NCBI RefSeq assembly: GCF_036188265.1
Contig: NZ_CP108093.1
Location: 1,302,001 to 1,366,000, forward strand
Length of the DNA stretch: 64,000 nucleotides
Source: Streptomyces sp. NBC_00247
GTDB lineage: Bacteria > Actinomycetota > Actinomycetes > Streptomycetales > Streptomycetaceae
Reading direction: 5' to 3'
Below the pieces are notes generated by a model that saw nothing but the letters and a program-made list of their open reading frames with translations, searched no databases and was not told where the DNA came from. This document shows positions 9,334-17,736 of the stretch, in pieces; positions within the stretch are counted from its first letter, which is position 1, and each line of letters opens with the position of its first letter. The translations under genes were made by a program, and so were the position numbers.

Positions 9334-9864
9334 TCACTGTCCTTCCCGGTCGGATACGACCGAAGCGTAGTTGTTCCCACCCGGGGTGTTACCGCCCCCG
9401 ACGCCGTCCACCGAGGCATGACCGCCGGTGGACCCGAATCCCCCCTCGGCCCGTGCCGAGCCGGGAAGTTCCGCGACCTCGTGGAAGCGCACCTTCTCGA
9501 CCTGCTGGACGATCAATTGGGCAATCCGGTCGAAACGCTCGAACCGCACGGTCTCGCGCGGGTCGAGGTTGACGACGATCACCTTGATCTCTCCACGGTA
9601 CCCGGCATCCACCGTCCCCGGGGCATTCACGAGGGCTACTCCGCAGCGGGCCGCGAGGCCGGAGCGGGGGTGCACGAAGGCCGCGTAGCCGTCCGGCAGG
9701 GCGATCGACACGCCGGTGGGCAGCACCGCCCGCTCCCCCGGGGCGAGCTCCGCCGCCTCGGTGGTCACCAGGTCGGCACCGGCGTCGCCGGGGTGGCCGT
9801 ACGCGGGAACCGGGACCTGCGGGTCCAGGCGCCGGAGAAGGACGTCGACGGGAGGACGGGTCAC
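9334..9864 (-). CDS. dut: dUTP diphosphatase (dUTPase)
   Basis: Hydrolyses dUTP to dUMP and pyrophosphate, keeping uracil out of DNA and supplying dUMP for thymidylate synthesis. Trimeric dUTPase motifs are in order: DAGADLVT (motif 1), HPRSGLAARCG (2), GTVDAGYRGEI (3), RIAQLIVQ (4) and the C-terminal RAEGGFGSTG (5, the arm that closes the active site). 176 residues; the tail after motif 5 is longer than the E. coli enzyme's and Gly/Ser-rich. The ATG overlaps the preceding thioesterase stop as ATGA. Confidence 0.95.
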   Translation of the reverse strand: MTRPPVDVLLRRLDPQVPVPAYGHPGDAGADLVTTEAAELAPGERAVLPTGVSIALPDGYAAFVHPRSGLAARCGVALVNAPGTVDAGYRGEIKVIVVNLDPRETVRFERFDRIAQLIVQQVEKVRFHEVAELPGSARAEGGFGSTGGHASVDGVGGGNTPGGNNYASVVSDREGQ

Positions 9865-10445
9865 GGGTTCACCTCGAAGGCTCGGGCACGCTTGATCTGG
9901 TCGGGGTCGGCCATCGCCGCGCGGATCTCGTCGGGGCGGCCGTTGTCGATGAAGTGGTCGACCTTCACCTCGACGAAGAGGGCGTCGGCCCGCACCGCGA
10001 CAGGGCCCTCGGGGCCGCCGATCCGGCCGATGGCGGTGGAGTAGATCTTCCTGCCGTGCACGGCGACGACCCGCGCCCGAAGGTGCAGCACGGTCCCGAC
10101 CGGGACGGGCGCCGAGAAGTCGGTCTCCAGCCGGCCGGTGACCGCGATGACCCGCAGCAGCCAGCTCAGCGAGCCGATCGTCTCGTCCAGCGCCGTGGCG
10201 AGCACGCCGCCGTGCGCCAGGCCGGGCGCACCCTGGTGTTCGGGACGCACGGTGAACTCGGCGGTCACGCTCACGCCCTCGCCGGCGCGGGCCGCGAGGT
10301 GCAGGCCGTGGGGCTGCTCGCCGCCGCAGCCGAAACAGTGTTCGTAGTGCGAGCCGAGAAGCTCACCGGGCGCGGGCGCCTCGGGGTGCCGCACGGGTGC
10401 CACCGCGTCGGCCGGGGGTGTCAGAGCTGCAGATGTTCCACTCAC
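9861..10445 (-). CDS. PaaI-like hotdog-fold thioesterase
   Basis: 194-residue protein with one hotdog domain, probably an acyl-CoA thioesterase. Seen: CFGCG near the N-terminus (a recurrent feature of this subfamily), then HGGVLATALDETIGSL, the usual helix carrying the catalytic acidic residue, and strands such as ETDFSAPVPVGTVLHLRARVV. The GTG at 10445 leaves a sensible 58-bp divergent gap to the DUF3093 gene; the longer frame would run into that gene's start. It overlaps dut by 4 bp, so it heads this operon. Substrate unknown. Confidence 0.85.
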   Translation of the reverse strand: MSGTSAALTPPADAVAPVRHPEAPAPGELLGSHYEHCFGCGGEQPHGLHLAARAGEGVSVTAEFTVRPEHQGAPGLAHGGVLATALDETIGSLSWLLRVIAVTGRLETDFSAPVPVGTVLHLRARVVAVHGRKIYSTAIGRIGGPEGPVAVRADALFVEVKVDHFIDNGRPDEIRAAMADPDQIKRARAFEVNP

Positions 10446-10503
10446 ACGCGCAGACCTTACCCGCGAGCCCGACCGCGGGTCTCGCCGTGCCAAGCTTGTT
10501 CCC

Positions 10504-10971
10504 ATGCAGCCTTCCGTACCGCCCTACGACGAACGCCTCACCGCACCCCGCACCTGGTGGCTCCTCGCCTTCGGGGTGGGAGTGGCCTGCGCGCTGATGC
10601 TCCTGCCGCTCGGCGGCCTGTTCCTGCTCGCGGGGCTGGTCGGCGGCACGGCGGCGACGGCGGTCGTGGTCAGTTCGTACGGCTCCGTCCGTATCCGGGT
10701 GGTCGCCGACTCCCTGGTCGCCGGGGACGCGCGGATTCCCCTCTCGGCTCTCGGGGACGCCGAGGCGCTGGACGCGGAGGAGGCGCGGGCCTGGCGTACG
10801 TACAAGGCCGACGCACGCGCCTTCATGCTGCTGCGCGGCTACATCCCGACGGCGGTGCGGGTGAAGGTGACCGACCCCGCGGACCCCACGCCCTACCTCT
10901 ACCTCTCGACGCGCGAGCCGCAGGCGCTCATCGCCGCGCTCTCCACCGCGCCGGTGGCGTCCCAGGACTGA
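10504..10971 (+). CDS. DUF3093 membrane protein
   Basis: 155-residue actinobacterial protein of unknown function. The N-terminus YDERLTAPRTWW is the family signature, followed by two membrane helices (about 17-60) and a cytoplasmic beta-rich domain ending in LYLSTREPQALIAAL. It faces the dut operon divergently; the same neighbours (dut, DUF3093, DUF4193, inositol phosphatase, principal sigma factor) are together in mycobacteria, so it belongs to an old conserved block. Confidence 0.9.
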   Translation: MQPSVPPYDERLTAPRTWWLLAFGVGVACALMLLPLGGLFLLAGLVGGTAATAVVVSSYGSVRIRVVADSLVAGDARIPLSALGDAEALDAEEARAWRTYKADARAFMLLRGYIPTAVRVKVTDPADPTPYLYLSTREPQALIAALSTAPVASQD

Positions 10972-11027
10972 GCGTCCCCCGTGCCCGGCAGCCCGCGCGG
11001 GTCGGGCGAGCGGGCCGCGCGGCCCCC

Positions 11028-11996
11028 TCAGCGGCCCTCCGCCTCCGGGGGGAGGACGGTCGGTCCGGCGGGCTGCTCCAGTGCCGGAAGTCCGGTGAGC
11101 CGGTCCCAGGCGACCTGCTGTTTCCGCAGGTCCTTCCTGATGTGTCCGGCCAGCTTGCGGGTGTCGCGGCGGTTCATCGCCGCGCCCACGGCGGCGCCGA
11201 TCATCAAGGGGATGAGGTTGGGCAGATCGCGCGCCATGCGCTTCATGATCTGCTGACGCAACTCGCGTTTCATCTGGCCGCCCAGGGCCGCGTTGAGCGT
11301 GACGGGGCGACTGACGTCTACGCCGCGCTCCTCCGTCCAGGACGCGAGGTAGGCGGTGGTGCGCTGGGTGAGGTTGCCCGGGGGGCGGTTGCCGTAGACC
11401 TCGTGGAGTTCGGCGACGAGCTTCAGCTCGATCGCGGCCACCCCGGTGATCTCCGCCGCCAGCTCGGCGAGCATGGCGGGAGGTACGGGCAGCATGGCCG
11501 CCGCCCCGATGCCCGCGCCCACGGCCGCGGTGGCCTTGCTCGCGCCCGCGACGAGGCGGTCCGCGATCTCCTCGGGACCGAGTCCCGGAAAGTGGCGGCG
11601 GAGCGTGGCGAGGTCGCGCACGGGAACACGGGGAGCCGTGTCGATGATCCGGTCGGCCAGATGTCCGGCGACCGCTCTGACGCTCTCCCCGCCCTTGTGC
11701 ACGCCCCGTTTCACTGCGTTCAGCGGCCCGGTCGGGGCCGCTTCGGGTGCCGGAGTCCGCTGGTCACCGGGCTCCCCGGCCTGTTCGGCCCCGTCCGGCA
11801 GGCCGGCCGCCGGGGCCACTTCGAGCGAGGCCGGGTGGCCCCGCTCGTCGTCGGTCGTGCCGGAGGGGTCGTGCGGGGCCTTGTGACGCCCGTCAGGGGC
11901 TTGCGAGCCCACTGCCGGGCCCGTGTCGCCCTCATTCGCCTCCGGCCCTTCACTGCGCCGTGAGCGCCGCTTCCGGAACGGGTTGTCGCCTGTCAC
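11028..11996 (-). CDS. Conserved actinobacterial protein, function unknown
   Basis: 322 residues with a GTG start. The first 110 residues are charged and low-complexity (FRKRRSRR, then an acidic and Pro/Gly-rich stretch), so probably disordered. The rest is helical with a Gly/Ala-rich hydrophobic stretch (about 155-195, ATAAVGAGIGAAAML), suggesting membrane association, and a second one near NLIPLMIGAAVGAAMNRRDT. Ends 57 bp from the convergent DUF3093 gene and starts 12 bp beyond the DUF4193 stop, so it follows DUF4193 only across the same strand. No named family recognised. Confidence 0.75.
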   Translation of the reverse strand: MTGDNPFRKRRSRRSEGPEANEGDTGPAVGSQAPDGRHKAPHDPSGTTDDERGHPASLEVAPAAGLPDGAEQAGEPGDQRTPAPEAAPTGPLNAVKRGVHKGGESVRAVAGHLADRIIDTAPRVPVRDLATLRRHFPGLGPEEIADRLVAGASKATAAVGAGIGAAAMLPVPPAMLAELAAEITGVAAIELKLVAELHEVYGNRPPGNLTQRTTAYLASWTEERGVDVSRPVTLNAALGGQMKRELRQQIMKRMARDLPNLIPLMIGAAVGAAMNRRDTRKLAGHIRKDLRKQQVAWDRLTGLPALEQPAGPTVLPPEAEGR

Positions 11997-12008
11997 GGCG
12001 GGCCTGCC

Positions 12009-12305
12009 TCAGTCGCAGTCGCGGCAGATCGGCTGGCCGTTCTTCTCGCGAGCCAGCTGGCTGCGGTGGTGCACGAGGAAACAGCTCATGCAGGTGAACT
12101 CGTCGGCCTGCTTGGGCAGGACGCGAACGGCGAGTTCTTCGTTGGACAGGTCCGCGCCGGGCAGCTCAAGGCCCTCCGCGGCGTCGAACTCGTCGACGTC
12201 GACGGCGGACGCGGTCTTGTCGCTCCGCCGTGCCTTCAGCTCTTCCAGGCTGTCCTGATCGACGTCGTCGTCGGTCTTGCGTGGGGTGTCGTAATCCGTT
12301 GCCAT
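12009..12305 (-). CDS. DUF4193 zinc-ribbon protein
   Basis: 98-residue protein; acidic N-terminal two thirds and a C-terminal zinc ribbon with CMSC and CRDC pairs separated by a basic loop (HHRSQLAREKNGQPI). This is the DUF4193 family found beside dut and the principal sigma factor across actinobacteria. A purine-rich ribosome site (GGGGGAGAG) precedes the ATG at 12305. The zinc ribbon suggests nucleic-acid or protein binding; the actual role is unknown. Confidence 0.9.
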   Translation of the reverse strand: MATDYDTPRKTDDDVDQDSLEELKARRSDKTASAVDVDEFDAAEGLELPGADLSNEELAVRVLPKQADEFTCMSCFLVHHRSQLAREKNGQPICRDCD

Positions 12306-12711
12306 GTCGCTCTCCCCCTCTTGGGTTTCTGCGGGTGTCTCAGCGCACGTAACGCGTGAGAGGCCGGACTTGTGCCCGACCTGAGGCGGAGATTTTGCCT
12401 CACATCAAGGTCTGTTACTCAATCGACACCCGAACCGGCCGCCGCTGAGCGGCCGTCTTGGGTGGCGAAGGGGACCGTACACGGTCCGGATGCCCTGCTC
12501 CACGGGTGCCACCCCGTGTACTTCCCGTGATACCACCCCTCGAAAACCCGGGCGTTTCCCGGCTTTACGCCCGAAGGAGGCTCACGGAGAGTAGACGCGT
12601 CCACTGTGACCCCTGTGATGGATCACACAGGGACAAACCGGGGACGCAGTACGAAAATTCCGCTCAAAGCGAAAGCGATGGACCCTCCCCCCGCTCACGC
12701 CGTGAGGCTTT
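12306..12711. other. Intergenic region upstream of the DUF4193 gene
   Basis: About 400 bp between the cutS stop and the DUF4193 start, both leftward. The part nearest DUF4193 is less GC-rich and should hold its promoter, but I cannot place boxes with confidence. No convincing gene or terminator was seen. Confidence 0.5.
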
Positions 12712-13953
12712 TCAGACGGGCAGAGTGACACGCATCACGAGACCGCCCCCCTCTCGGGGCTCCGCGATGATACGGCCTCCATGGGCCCGCGCCACGGATC
12801 TCGCGATCGACAGGCCGAGGCCGACTCCCTTGTCGCTCCCCGTCCGCTCCGTGCGGAGCCTCCGGAACGGCTCGAAGAGGTTGTCGATCTCGTACGCGGG
12901 AACCACCGGACCCGTGTTCGAGACCACCAGCAGCGCCTGTCCGGGCCCGAAGTGGGTGGTGACCTCCACCCAGCCCGACTCCGGGACGTTGTAGCGCACG
13001 GCGTTCTGCACGAGGTTCAGGGCGATCCTCTCCAGCAGGACGCCGTTGCCCTGGACCACGGCGGGCGCGCGCTCGCCGCGGATCTCCACGCCCTTCTGGG
13101 CGGCCTCCGCGCGCGCCTGGTCGAGGGCGCGCTCGGCGACCTCGGCCAGGTCGACCGGCTTCCGCTCGACGATCTGGTTCTCGCTCCTGGCGAGCAGCAG
13201 AAGGCCCTCCACCAGCTGCTCGCTGCGCTCGTTGGTGGCGAGCAGCGTCTTGCCCAGTTGCTGGAGCTCGGGCGGGGCCGCCGGGTCCGAGAGGTGCACC
13301 TCCAGCAGGGTGCGGTTGATCGCCAGCGGGGTCCGCAGCTCGTGCGAGGCGTTGCCGACGAACCGCTGCTGCGCGGTGAAGGCGCGCTCCAGGCGGTCCA
13401 GCATCTCGTCGAAGGTGTCGGAGAGCTCTTTGAGCTCGTCGTCCGGTCCGTCCAGCTCGATCCGGCGCGACAGATCCGTCCCGGCCACCCTGCGGGCGGT
13501 ACGGGTGATCTTGCCGAGCGGCGACAGGACGCGGCCCGCCATCGCGTAGCCGAAGGCGAAGGCGATGATGCTGAGCCCCACCAGCGCCAGCAGGGCCCGG
13601 TTCAGGAGGCTGTCCAGCGCGTGCTGGCGCTGGGAGGCCGTGCAGGCCTTGATGGCGTCGTTGAGCTGGTCGTTGTTCTGCGAGGCCGCCAGCTGCGGGC
13701 ACGTCGTACTGGAGATCCGGACGTTGGTGCCGGACACCTGGAAGGCAGGGCCTCCGGCATCGTGCAGGGCCTGCGCGGCCAGCATGTAGATGATCGCGAG
13801 CAGCAGGATGCCCGCGATCAGGAACATCCCGCCGTAGAGGAGCGTCAGCCGTATCCGGATGGTGGGACGCAGCCAGGGCGAGGTGAGGTCCTGCTGCTTG
13901 GGGTCCCAGGTGGGTTTCGGAGGCGCCGGCACCGGCGCCGAGGACGTGGCCAT
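12712..13953 (-). CDS. cutS: CutS, sensor histidine kinase
   Basis: Membrane sensor kinase of 413 residues, partner of CutR. Topology: membrane helix about 35-58, a short extracytoplasmic loop, second helix about 120-142, HAMP domain, H-box GNASHELRTPLA, and a HATPase domain with NLVQNAVRYN, VSNTGPVVP and GVGLGLSIA. The external loop has only two cysteines (in TCPQL and KACTA), a feature noted for CutS and suited to sensing disulfide or folding state outside the cell. Family size and partner match S. coelicolor/S. lividans CutS. Starts 5 bp after the cutR stop. Confidence 0.88.
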   Translation of the reverse strand: MATSSAPVPAPPKPTWDPKQQDLTSPWLRPTIRIRLTLLYGGMFLIAGILLLAIIYMLAAQALHDAGGPAFQVSGTNVRISSTTCPQLAASQNNDQLNDAIKACTASQRQHALDSLLNRALLALVGLSIIAFAFGYAMAGRVLSPLGKITRTARRVAGTDLSRRIELDGPDDELKELSDTFDEMLDRLERAFTAQQRFVGNASHELRTPLAINRTLLEVHLSDPAAPPELQQLGKTLLATNERSEQLVEGLLLLARSENQIVERKPVDLAEVAERALDQARAEAAQKGVEIRGERAPAVVQGNGVLLERIALNLVQNAVRYNVPESGWVEVTTHFGPGQALLVVSNTGPVVPAYEIDNLFEPFRRLRTERTGSDKGVGLGLSIARSVARAHGGRIIAEPREGGGLVMRVTLPV

Positions 13954-13958
13954 CTCGC

Positions 13959-14612
13959 TCAGATCCGGTAACCGGAACCGGGCACGGTGACGATGACCGG
14001 GGGCTCACCGAGTTTGCGGCGCAGCGTCATGACGGTCACCCGCACGACGTTGGTGAAGGGGTCGGTGTTCTCGTCCCACGCCTTCTCCAGCAGCTGCTCG
14101 GCCGAGACCACCGCACCCTCGCTGCGCATCAGGACCTCCAGCACGGCGAACTCCTTCGGCGCGAGCTGGATCTCCTGCTCGCCCCGGAAGACCTCGCGGC
14201 GGTTGGGGTCGAGCTTGATGCCGGCCCGCTCCAGGACGGGCGGCAGTGCCACCGTCGTACGCCGGCCCAGCGCGCGGACCCGGGCGGTCAGCTCGCTGAA
14301 GGCGAAGGGCTTGGGGAGGTAGTCGTCGGCTCCCAGCTCCAGTCCTTCGACCCGGTCGGACACGTCCCCGGACGCGGTGAGCATGAGCACCCGGGTGGGC
14401 ATGCCCAGCTCGACGATCTTGCGGCAGACGTCGTCCCCGTGGACGAGCGGGAGGTCCCGGTCGAGCACCACGACGTCGTAGTCGTTGACCTCGACCCGTT
14501 CCAGGGCGGCCGCTCCGTCGTAGACCACGTCGACGGCCATCGCCTCGCGGCGGAGTCCGGTGGCCACCGCGTCGGCGAGCAGCTGCTCGTCCTCGACGAC
14601 GAGTACGCGCAC
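13959..14612 (-). CDS. cutR: CutR, OmpR-family response regulator
   Basis: 217-residue DNA-binding response regulator paired with CutS; in Streptomyces this system responds to extracellular folding/redox stress and affects antibiotic production. The receiver domain has EDEQ, VVVLDRDLPL (phospho-Asp) and DDYLPKPF; the winged helix has LAPKEFAVLEVLMRS and VRVTVMTLRRKLGEPPVIVTVPGSGYRI at the very end. The GTG at 14612 gives the family N-terminus MRVLVVEDE; the frame extends upstream without family similarity. Sequence and length are so close to CutR that I name it. Confidence 0.9.
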   Translation of the reverse strand: MRVLVVEDEQLLADAVATGLRREAMAVDVVYDGAAALERVEVNDYDVVVLDRDLPLVHGDDVCRKIVELGMPTRVLMLTASGDVSDRVEGLELGADDYLPKPFAFSELTARVRALGRRTTVALPPVLERAGIKLDPNRREVFRGEQEIQLAPKEFAVLEVLMRSEGAVVSAEQLLEKAWDENTDPFTNVVRVTVMTLRRKLGEPPVIVTVPGSGYRI

Positions 14613-14994
14613 GGCACTGTCCCTTCTCTGATGCGGTTCCGGCGGACGTTCCGCACGTCCCGCGGGCAGCCCGACGGCCCCCTTCCCGGGGCACGTCGGA
14701 CCGACTGTTCGCGACCATCCTGCCCGCAACACCCATAAACCGGCGGTAAGGCGGCCGGCGGCGGCCCGCGGGTCCGAAGGAGAACGAGGAAGGCGGCATA
14801 TTCACGGGCGAGTTGAGGTTTCTCCCGCTCCCGGCCCGGGGAGGACGGATTTACACCCGCGATCACGCCACGTACGTGGCTCGCCACTGCCGTTCCTTTT
14901 CCCGGAGGAACCGCGTGACCGACGGCACTCGGGACCAGGCCCGAGACATCCCGGCACACCCCCGTGCCACCGACCCACGCCGAGGGGGCGCTTC
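14613..14994. other. Divergent intergenic region, cutR / small gene
   Basis: About 380 bp between cutR (leftward) and a 61-codon gene (rightward). It must contain the cutRS promoter; I could not assign boxes. No further coding potential was recognised. Confidence 0.45.
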
Positions 14995-15180
14995 ATGGAC
15001 GCTTTCACCGCAGGGCTGCTGTACCGCATCAGGACGACCGAGTCCGACCTCACCCGGGCACGCGAGACGGGTGACGACTTCCTGGCGGACGTCGAGCAGA
15101 GCGAGCTGGACGATCTGCTGCGCCTCGCCGCCGAACACGGCGTCGAGACCGGCGTCGGGACCGGAGTCACCACCGTCTGA
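14995..15180 (+). CDS. Small conserved Streptomyces protein, 61 residues
   Basis: Acidic helical protein beginning MDAFTAGLLYRIRTTESDL and ending in a Gly/Val/Thr tail. A strong GAGGGGG ribosome site sits 7 bases before the ATG. The pattern of charged heptads (RARETGDDFLADVEQSELDDLLRLAAEHGVE) suggests a short coiled helix pair. No function known; the terminator hairpin after it supports a real transcript. Confidence 0.7.
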   Translation: MDAFTAGLLYRIRTTESDLTRARETGDDFLADVEQSELDDLLRLAAEHGVETGVGTGVTTV

Positions 15181-15277
15181 CCCGGACCCGACCCGCACAC
15201 CGCACCCACCGCACGTGCGCCACCCGCACCACCGAGCCGCACCACCGAGCCGCGGCGACGCATCGCCCGCACCACAC

Positions 15278-15320
15278 GGAACGCCCGCCGGGACTCCCGA
15301 GGAGTCGCGGCGGGCGTTCC
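15278..15320. terminator. Bidirectional terminator
   Basis: Inverted repeat GGAACGCCCGCC / GGCGGGCGTTCC with an inner GGACTCC/GGAGTC pairing, lying between convergent genes (61-residue protein and inositol monophosphatase). Confidence 0.8.
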
Positions 15321-15358
15321 GCACGTCCGGGATGTCGTGTGCCCGGGCCGGGGCCGCG

Positions 15359-16159
15359 TCAGTCGTGCCAGGCGCCCAGCTGCTCCAGGATCGCCTGGAG
15401 GGGCTCGAAGACGCCCGGCGAGGCGGCCACCGTCAGGTCCCCGTCGGCGGGCAGCCCCGGGCGTCCGCCGGTGAGCGCGCCGGCCTCGCGGGCGATGAGG
15501 TCGCCGGCCGCCAGGTCCCAGGGGTGGAGTCCGCGCTCGTAGTAGCCATCGAGCCGGCCGGCGGCCACGTCGCACAGGTCGATGGCGGCCGAGCCCCCGC
15601 GCCGGATGTCCCGGAGCCTCGGGATCAGCTGCTGGGCCACGTCGGCCTGGTGGGTGCGGACGGTGGCGACGTAGTTGAAGCCGGTCGACACGAGCGCCTG
15701 GTCCAGCGGCGGGGCGGGCCGGACGCGCAGAGCGGTGCCGTTCACGTACGCGCCGCCGCCCCGCACCGCGTGGAAGGTCTCGCCGCGCATCGGCGCCTCG
15801 ACCACGCCCACGACCCGCTCCCCGTCGAGCTCCGCGGCGATCGAGACGGCCCAGGTCGGCAGGGAGTAGAGGTAGTTCACCGTCCCGTCCAGCGGGTCGA
15901 TGACCCAGCGGACACCGCTGGTGCCCTCGCGGCTCGCGCCCTCCTCGCCGAGGAAGCCGTCCTGCGGGCGGTGCTCCGAGAGGTAGCCGGTGATCAGCTT
16001 CTCGGCGGCGATGTCCATCTCGGTGACGACGTCGATGGGGCTCGATTTGGTCGCTGCCACCCCCAGGTCGGCGGGACGGCCGTCGCGCAGCAGGGCTCCG
16101 GCGCGGGCGGCGGCGGTCCGGGCGAGTTCGAGGAGTTCGACGAGCAGGGGGTCGGTCAC
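15359..16159 (-). CDS. Inositol monophosphatase family protein (SuhB-like)
   Basis: 266-residue Mg2+-dependent sugar-phosphate phosphatase. Metal-site motifs are all present: GEEGAS (acidic ligand), WVIDPLDGTVNY (DPxDGT) and PWDLAAGDLIAREAG (WDxAAG). It could act on myo-inositol-1-phosphate, or on histidinol phosphate or fructose-1,6-bisphosphate as some relatives do. In actinobacteria a suhB-like gene lies near the principal sigma factor, matching this region. GTG start at 16159; direct repeats and the ferrochelatase terminator lie just upstream. Confidence 0.9.
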   Translation of the reverse strand: MTDPLLVELLELARTAAARAGALLRDGRPADLGVAATKSSPIDVVTEMDIAAEKLITGYLSEHRPQDGFLGEEGASREGTSGVRWVIDPLDGTVNYLYSLPTWAVSIAAELDGERVVGVVEAPMRGETFHAVRGGGAYVNGTALRVRPAPPLDQALVSTGFNYVATVRTHQADVAQQLIPRLRDIRRGGSAAIDLCDVAAGRLDGYYERGLHPWDLAAGDLIAREAGALTGGRPGLPADGDLTVAASPGVFEPLQAILEQLGAWHD

Positions 16160-16176
16160 GGTGCTCCCAGGAAGTC

Positions 16177-16207
16177 GGGGTCGGGCAGGTCGGGGGTCGG
16201 GCAGGTC
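16177..16207. repeat. 15-bp tandem direct repeat before the IMPase gene
   Basis: Two exact copies of GGGGTCGGGCAGGTC separated by one base (16177-16191, 16193-16207), 18 bp upstream of the GTG start. Could be a simple duplication. Confidence 0.6.
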
Positions 16208-16219
16208 AGGGGCAGGACG

Positions 16220-16252
16220 GGGGCACCGGCGGCCGGGCGGCGCCGGTGCCCC
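16220..16252 (-). terminator. Hairpin after the ferrochelatase gene
   Basis: 11-bp perfect arms GGGGCACCGGC / GCCGGTGCCCC around an 11-nt GC-rich loop, downstream of the leftward hemH/cpfC stop. Confidence 0.7.
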
Positions 16253-16260
16253 GTACGCAC

Positions 16261-16315
16261 GGTGCCGTGCAGTGCCGTGCTCGCGGTGCCGTGCTTGCCG
16301 TGCCGTGCCGTGCGG
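16261..16315. repeat. GCCGTGC short-repeat cluster
   Basis: About six copies of GCCGTGC in 55 bp, abutting the 3' end of the ferrochelatase gene and just outside its terminator. Irregularly spaced, non-coding. Confidence 0.7.
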
Positions 16316-17443
16316 TCAGGAGAACGGGCTGTCGGCGCCCGCGGCGGCCGGCTTCGGTGTCCTGGCCGGACAGCAGCCGACCGGGCAGAGGTCGTGCGAG
16401 GGGCCGAGGGCGCCGAGCGCGCAACGGTCCACGCGGTACCCCTGCTCGGTGGCGGCGCGCTCCAGCACGAGGTCGCGGACGGCCGCGGCGAACCGCGGGT
16501 CCGCTCCGACGGTGGCCGACCGGCGGACGGGCAGCCCGAGCTCGGCGGCCTTGGCGGTGGCCTCCGTGTCGAGGTCGTAGAGGACCTCCATGTGGTCGGA
16601 GACGAACCCGATGGGGACCATCACGGCCGCCGGGACGCCGTCGCCGTGCAGGTTCTCCAGGTGGTCGCAGATGTCGGGTTCCAGCCACGGGATGTGCGGG
16701 GCGCCGCTGCGGGACTGGTAGACGAGCCGCCACGGGTACTCGACGCCGGTCTCCTCGCGTACCGCCTCGACGATCGTCCGGGCGACGTCGAGGTGCTCGG
16801 CGACGTAGGCGCCGCCGTCGCCGTGGGACTCCGTGGGACCGGAGGTGTCGGCCGCCGACACGGGGATCGAGTGCGTGCAGAAGGCCAGGTGGGCTCCCGC
16901 GCGCTCCTCGTCGGTGAGGCTCGCGAGCGAGGCGAGCACCCCGTCGGTCATGGGCGTCACGAAGCCCGGGTGGTTGAAGTAGTGGCGCAGCTTGTCCACG
17001 CGCGGCACCGTCAGGCCCTCGGCCCGCAGGGTCTCCAGCGCGTCCGCGAGGTTCTCGCGGTACTGCCGGCAGCCCGAGTAGGAGGCGTAGGCGCTGGTCG
17101 CGAGGGTCAGGATCCGGCGGTGCCCCGCTTCGGTCATCTCGCGCAGGGCGTCGGTCAGGTACGGGGCCCAGTTGCGGTTGCCCCAGTACACCGGGAGGTC
17201 CAGCCCGTGGCCCGCGAAGTCCGTGCGCAGGGCTTCCAGGAGGTCCCGGTTCTGGCCGTTGATCGGACTGATGCCGTCGAAGAGGTAGTAGTGCTTGCCG
17301 ACCTCCTTCAGCCGCTCTTCGGGGATGCCCCGGCCGCGGGTGACGTTCCGGAGGAACGGAACCACGTCGTCCGGGCCTTCGGGACCACCGAAGGAGAGGA
17401 GCAGCAGGGCGTCGTAGGGGGCGGGGTCGCGCAGATCGGGCAT
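16316..17443 (-). CDS. hemH: Coproporphyrin III ferrochelatase (HemH/CpfC)
   Basis: Inserts Fe2+ into a porphyrin late in heme synthesis; in actinobacteria the enzyme acts on coproporphyrin III (CpfC) rather than protoporphyrin. 375 residues from the ATG at 17443 ([27 protein letters not shown]). Seen: [13 protein letters not shown], the catalytic His in [10 protein letters not shown] and [15 protein letters not shown]. Cysteines in SYSGCRQY plus a C-terminal CALG...LCPVGCC group match the [2Fe-2S] ligands of actinobacterial enzymes (inferred). Divergent from the lactone oxidase gene across a stretch holding a transporter relic. Confidence 0.93.
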   Translation of the reverse strand: MPDLRDPAPYDALLLLSFGGPEGPDDVVPFLRNVTRGRGIPEERLKEVGKHYYLFDGISPINGQNRDLLEALRTDFAGHGLDLPVYWGNRNWAPYLTDALREMTEAGHRRILTLATSAYASYSGCRQYRENLADALETLRAEGLTVPRVDKLRHYFNHPGFVTPMTDGVLASLASLTDEERAGAHLAFCTHSIPVSAADTSGPTESHGDGGAYVAEHLDVARTIVEAVREETGVEYPWRLVYQSRSGAPHIPWLEPDICDHLENLHGDGVPAAVMVPIGFVSDHMEVLYDLDTEATAKAAELGLPVRRSATVGADPRFAAAVRDLVLERAATEQGYRVDRCALGALGPSHDLCPVGCCPARTPKPAAAGADSPFS

Positions 17444-17540
17444 GGCTCCGATCCTGCCACCCGGCGGCGGGAGCGTCGCCACCGACATCCGTCCCGCCCG
17501 CCGGGGCGGGTCGTACGGGCGGTATCGCGGCCGGGCGGGG

Positions 17541-17736
17541 ATGCGGGCCGTGGCCGTGAGTATGATCCCCCTCCAACTGGCCGGGAGCCTGCCGTTCCTG
17601 GCCGTGGCGCTCTCCCGTGACGCGTCCGGTACCGGGCGCGGTACGCGGTGGTGGGAGCGCTCGCGGCCGTCGCGGTGTGCCCGGGGTATCGGCGGCTGGC
17701 GAGGCCGGCGCAGACGGGAAAGCGTGGGGAAGATGA
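17541..17736 (+). pseudogene. Probable decayed 3' end of a membrane transporter gene
   Basis: Hydrophobic helix-like segments appear in two different frames: [19 protein letters not shown] from 17541, then [19 protein letters not shown] one frame over from about 17640. A third frame then reaches a TGA overlapping the next ATG (ATGA), as a co-translated upstream gene would. This fits a frameshifted C-terminus of an MFS-like protein. It may be chance in GC-rich DNA; nothing upstream up to the ferrochelatase start restores a full gene. Confidence 0.4.
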
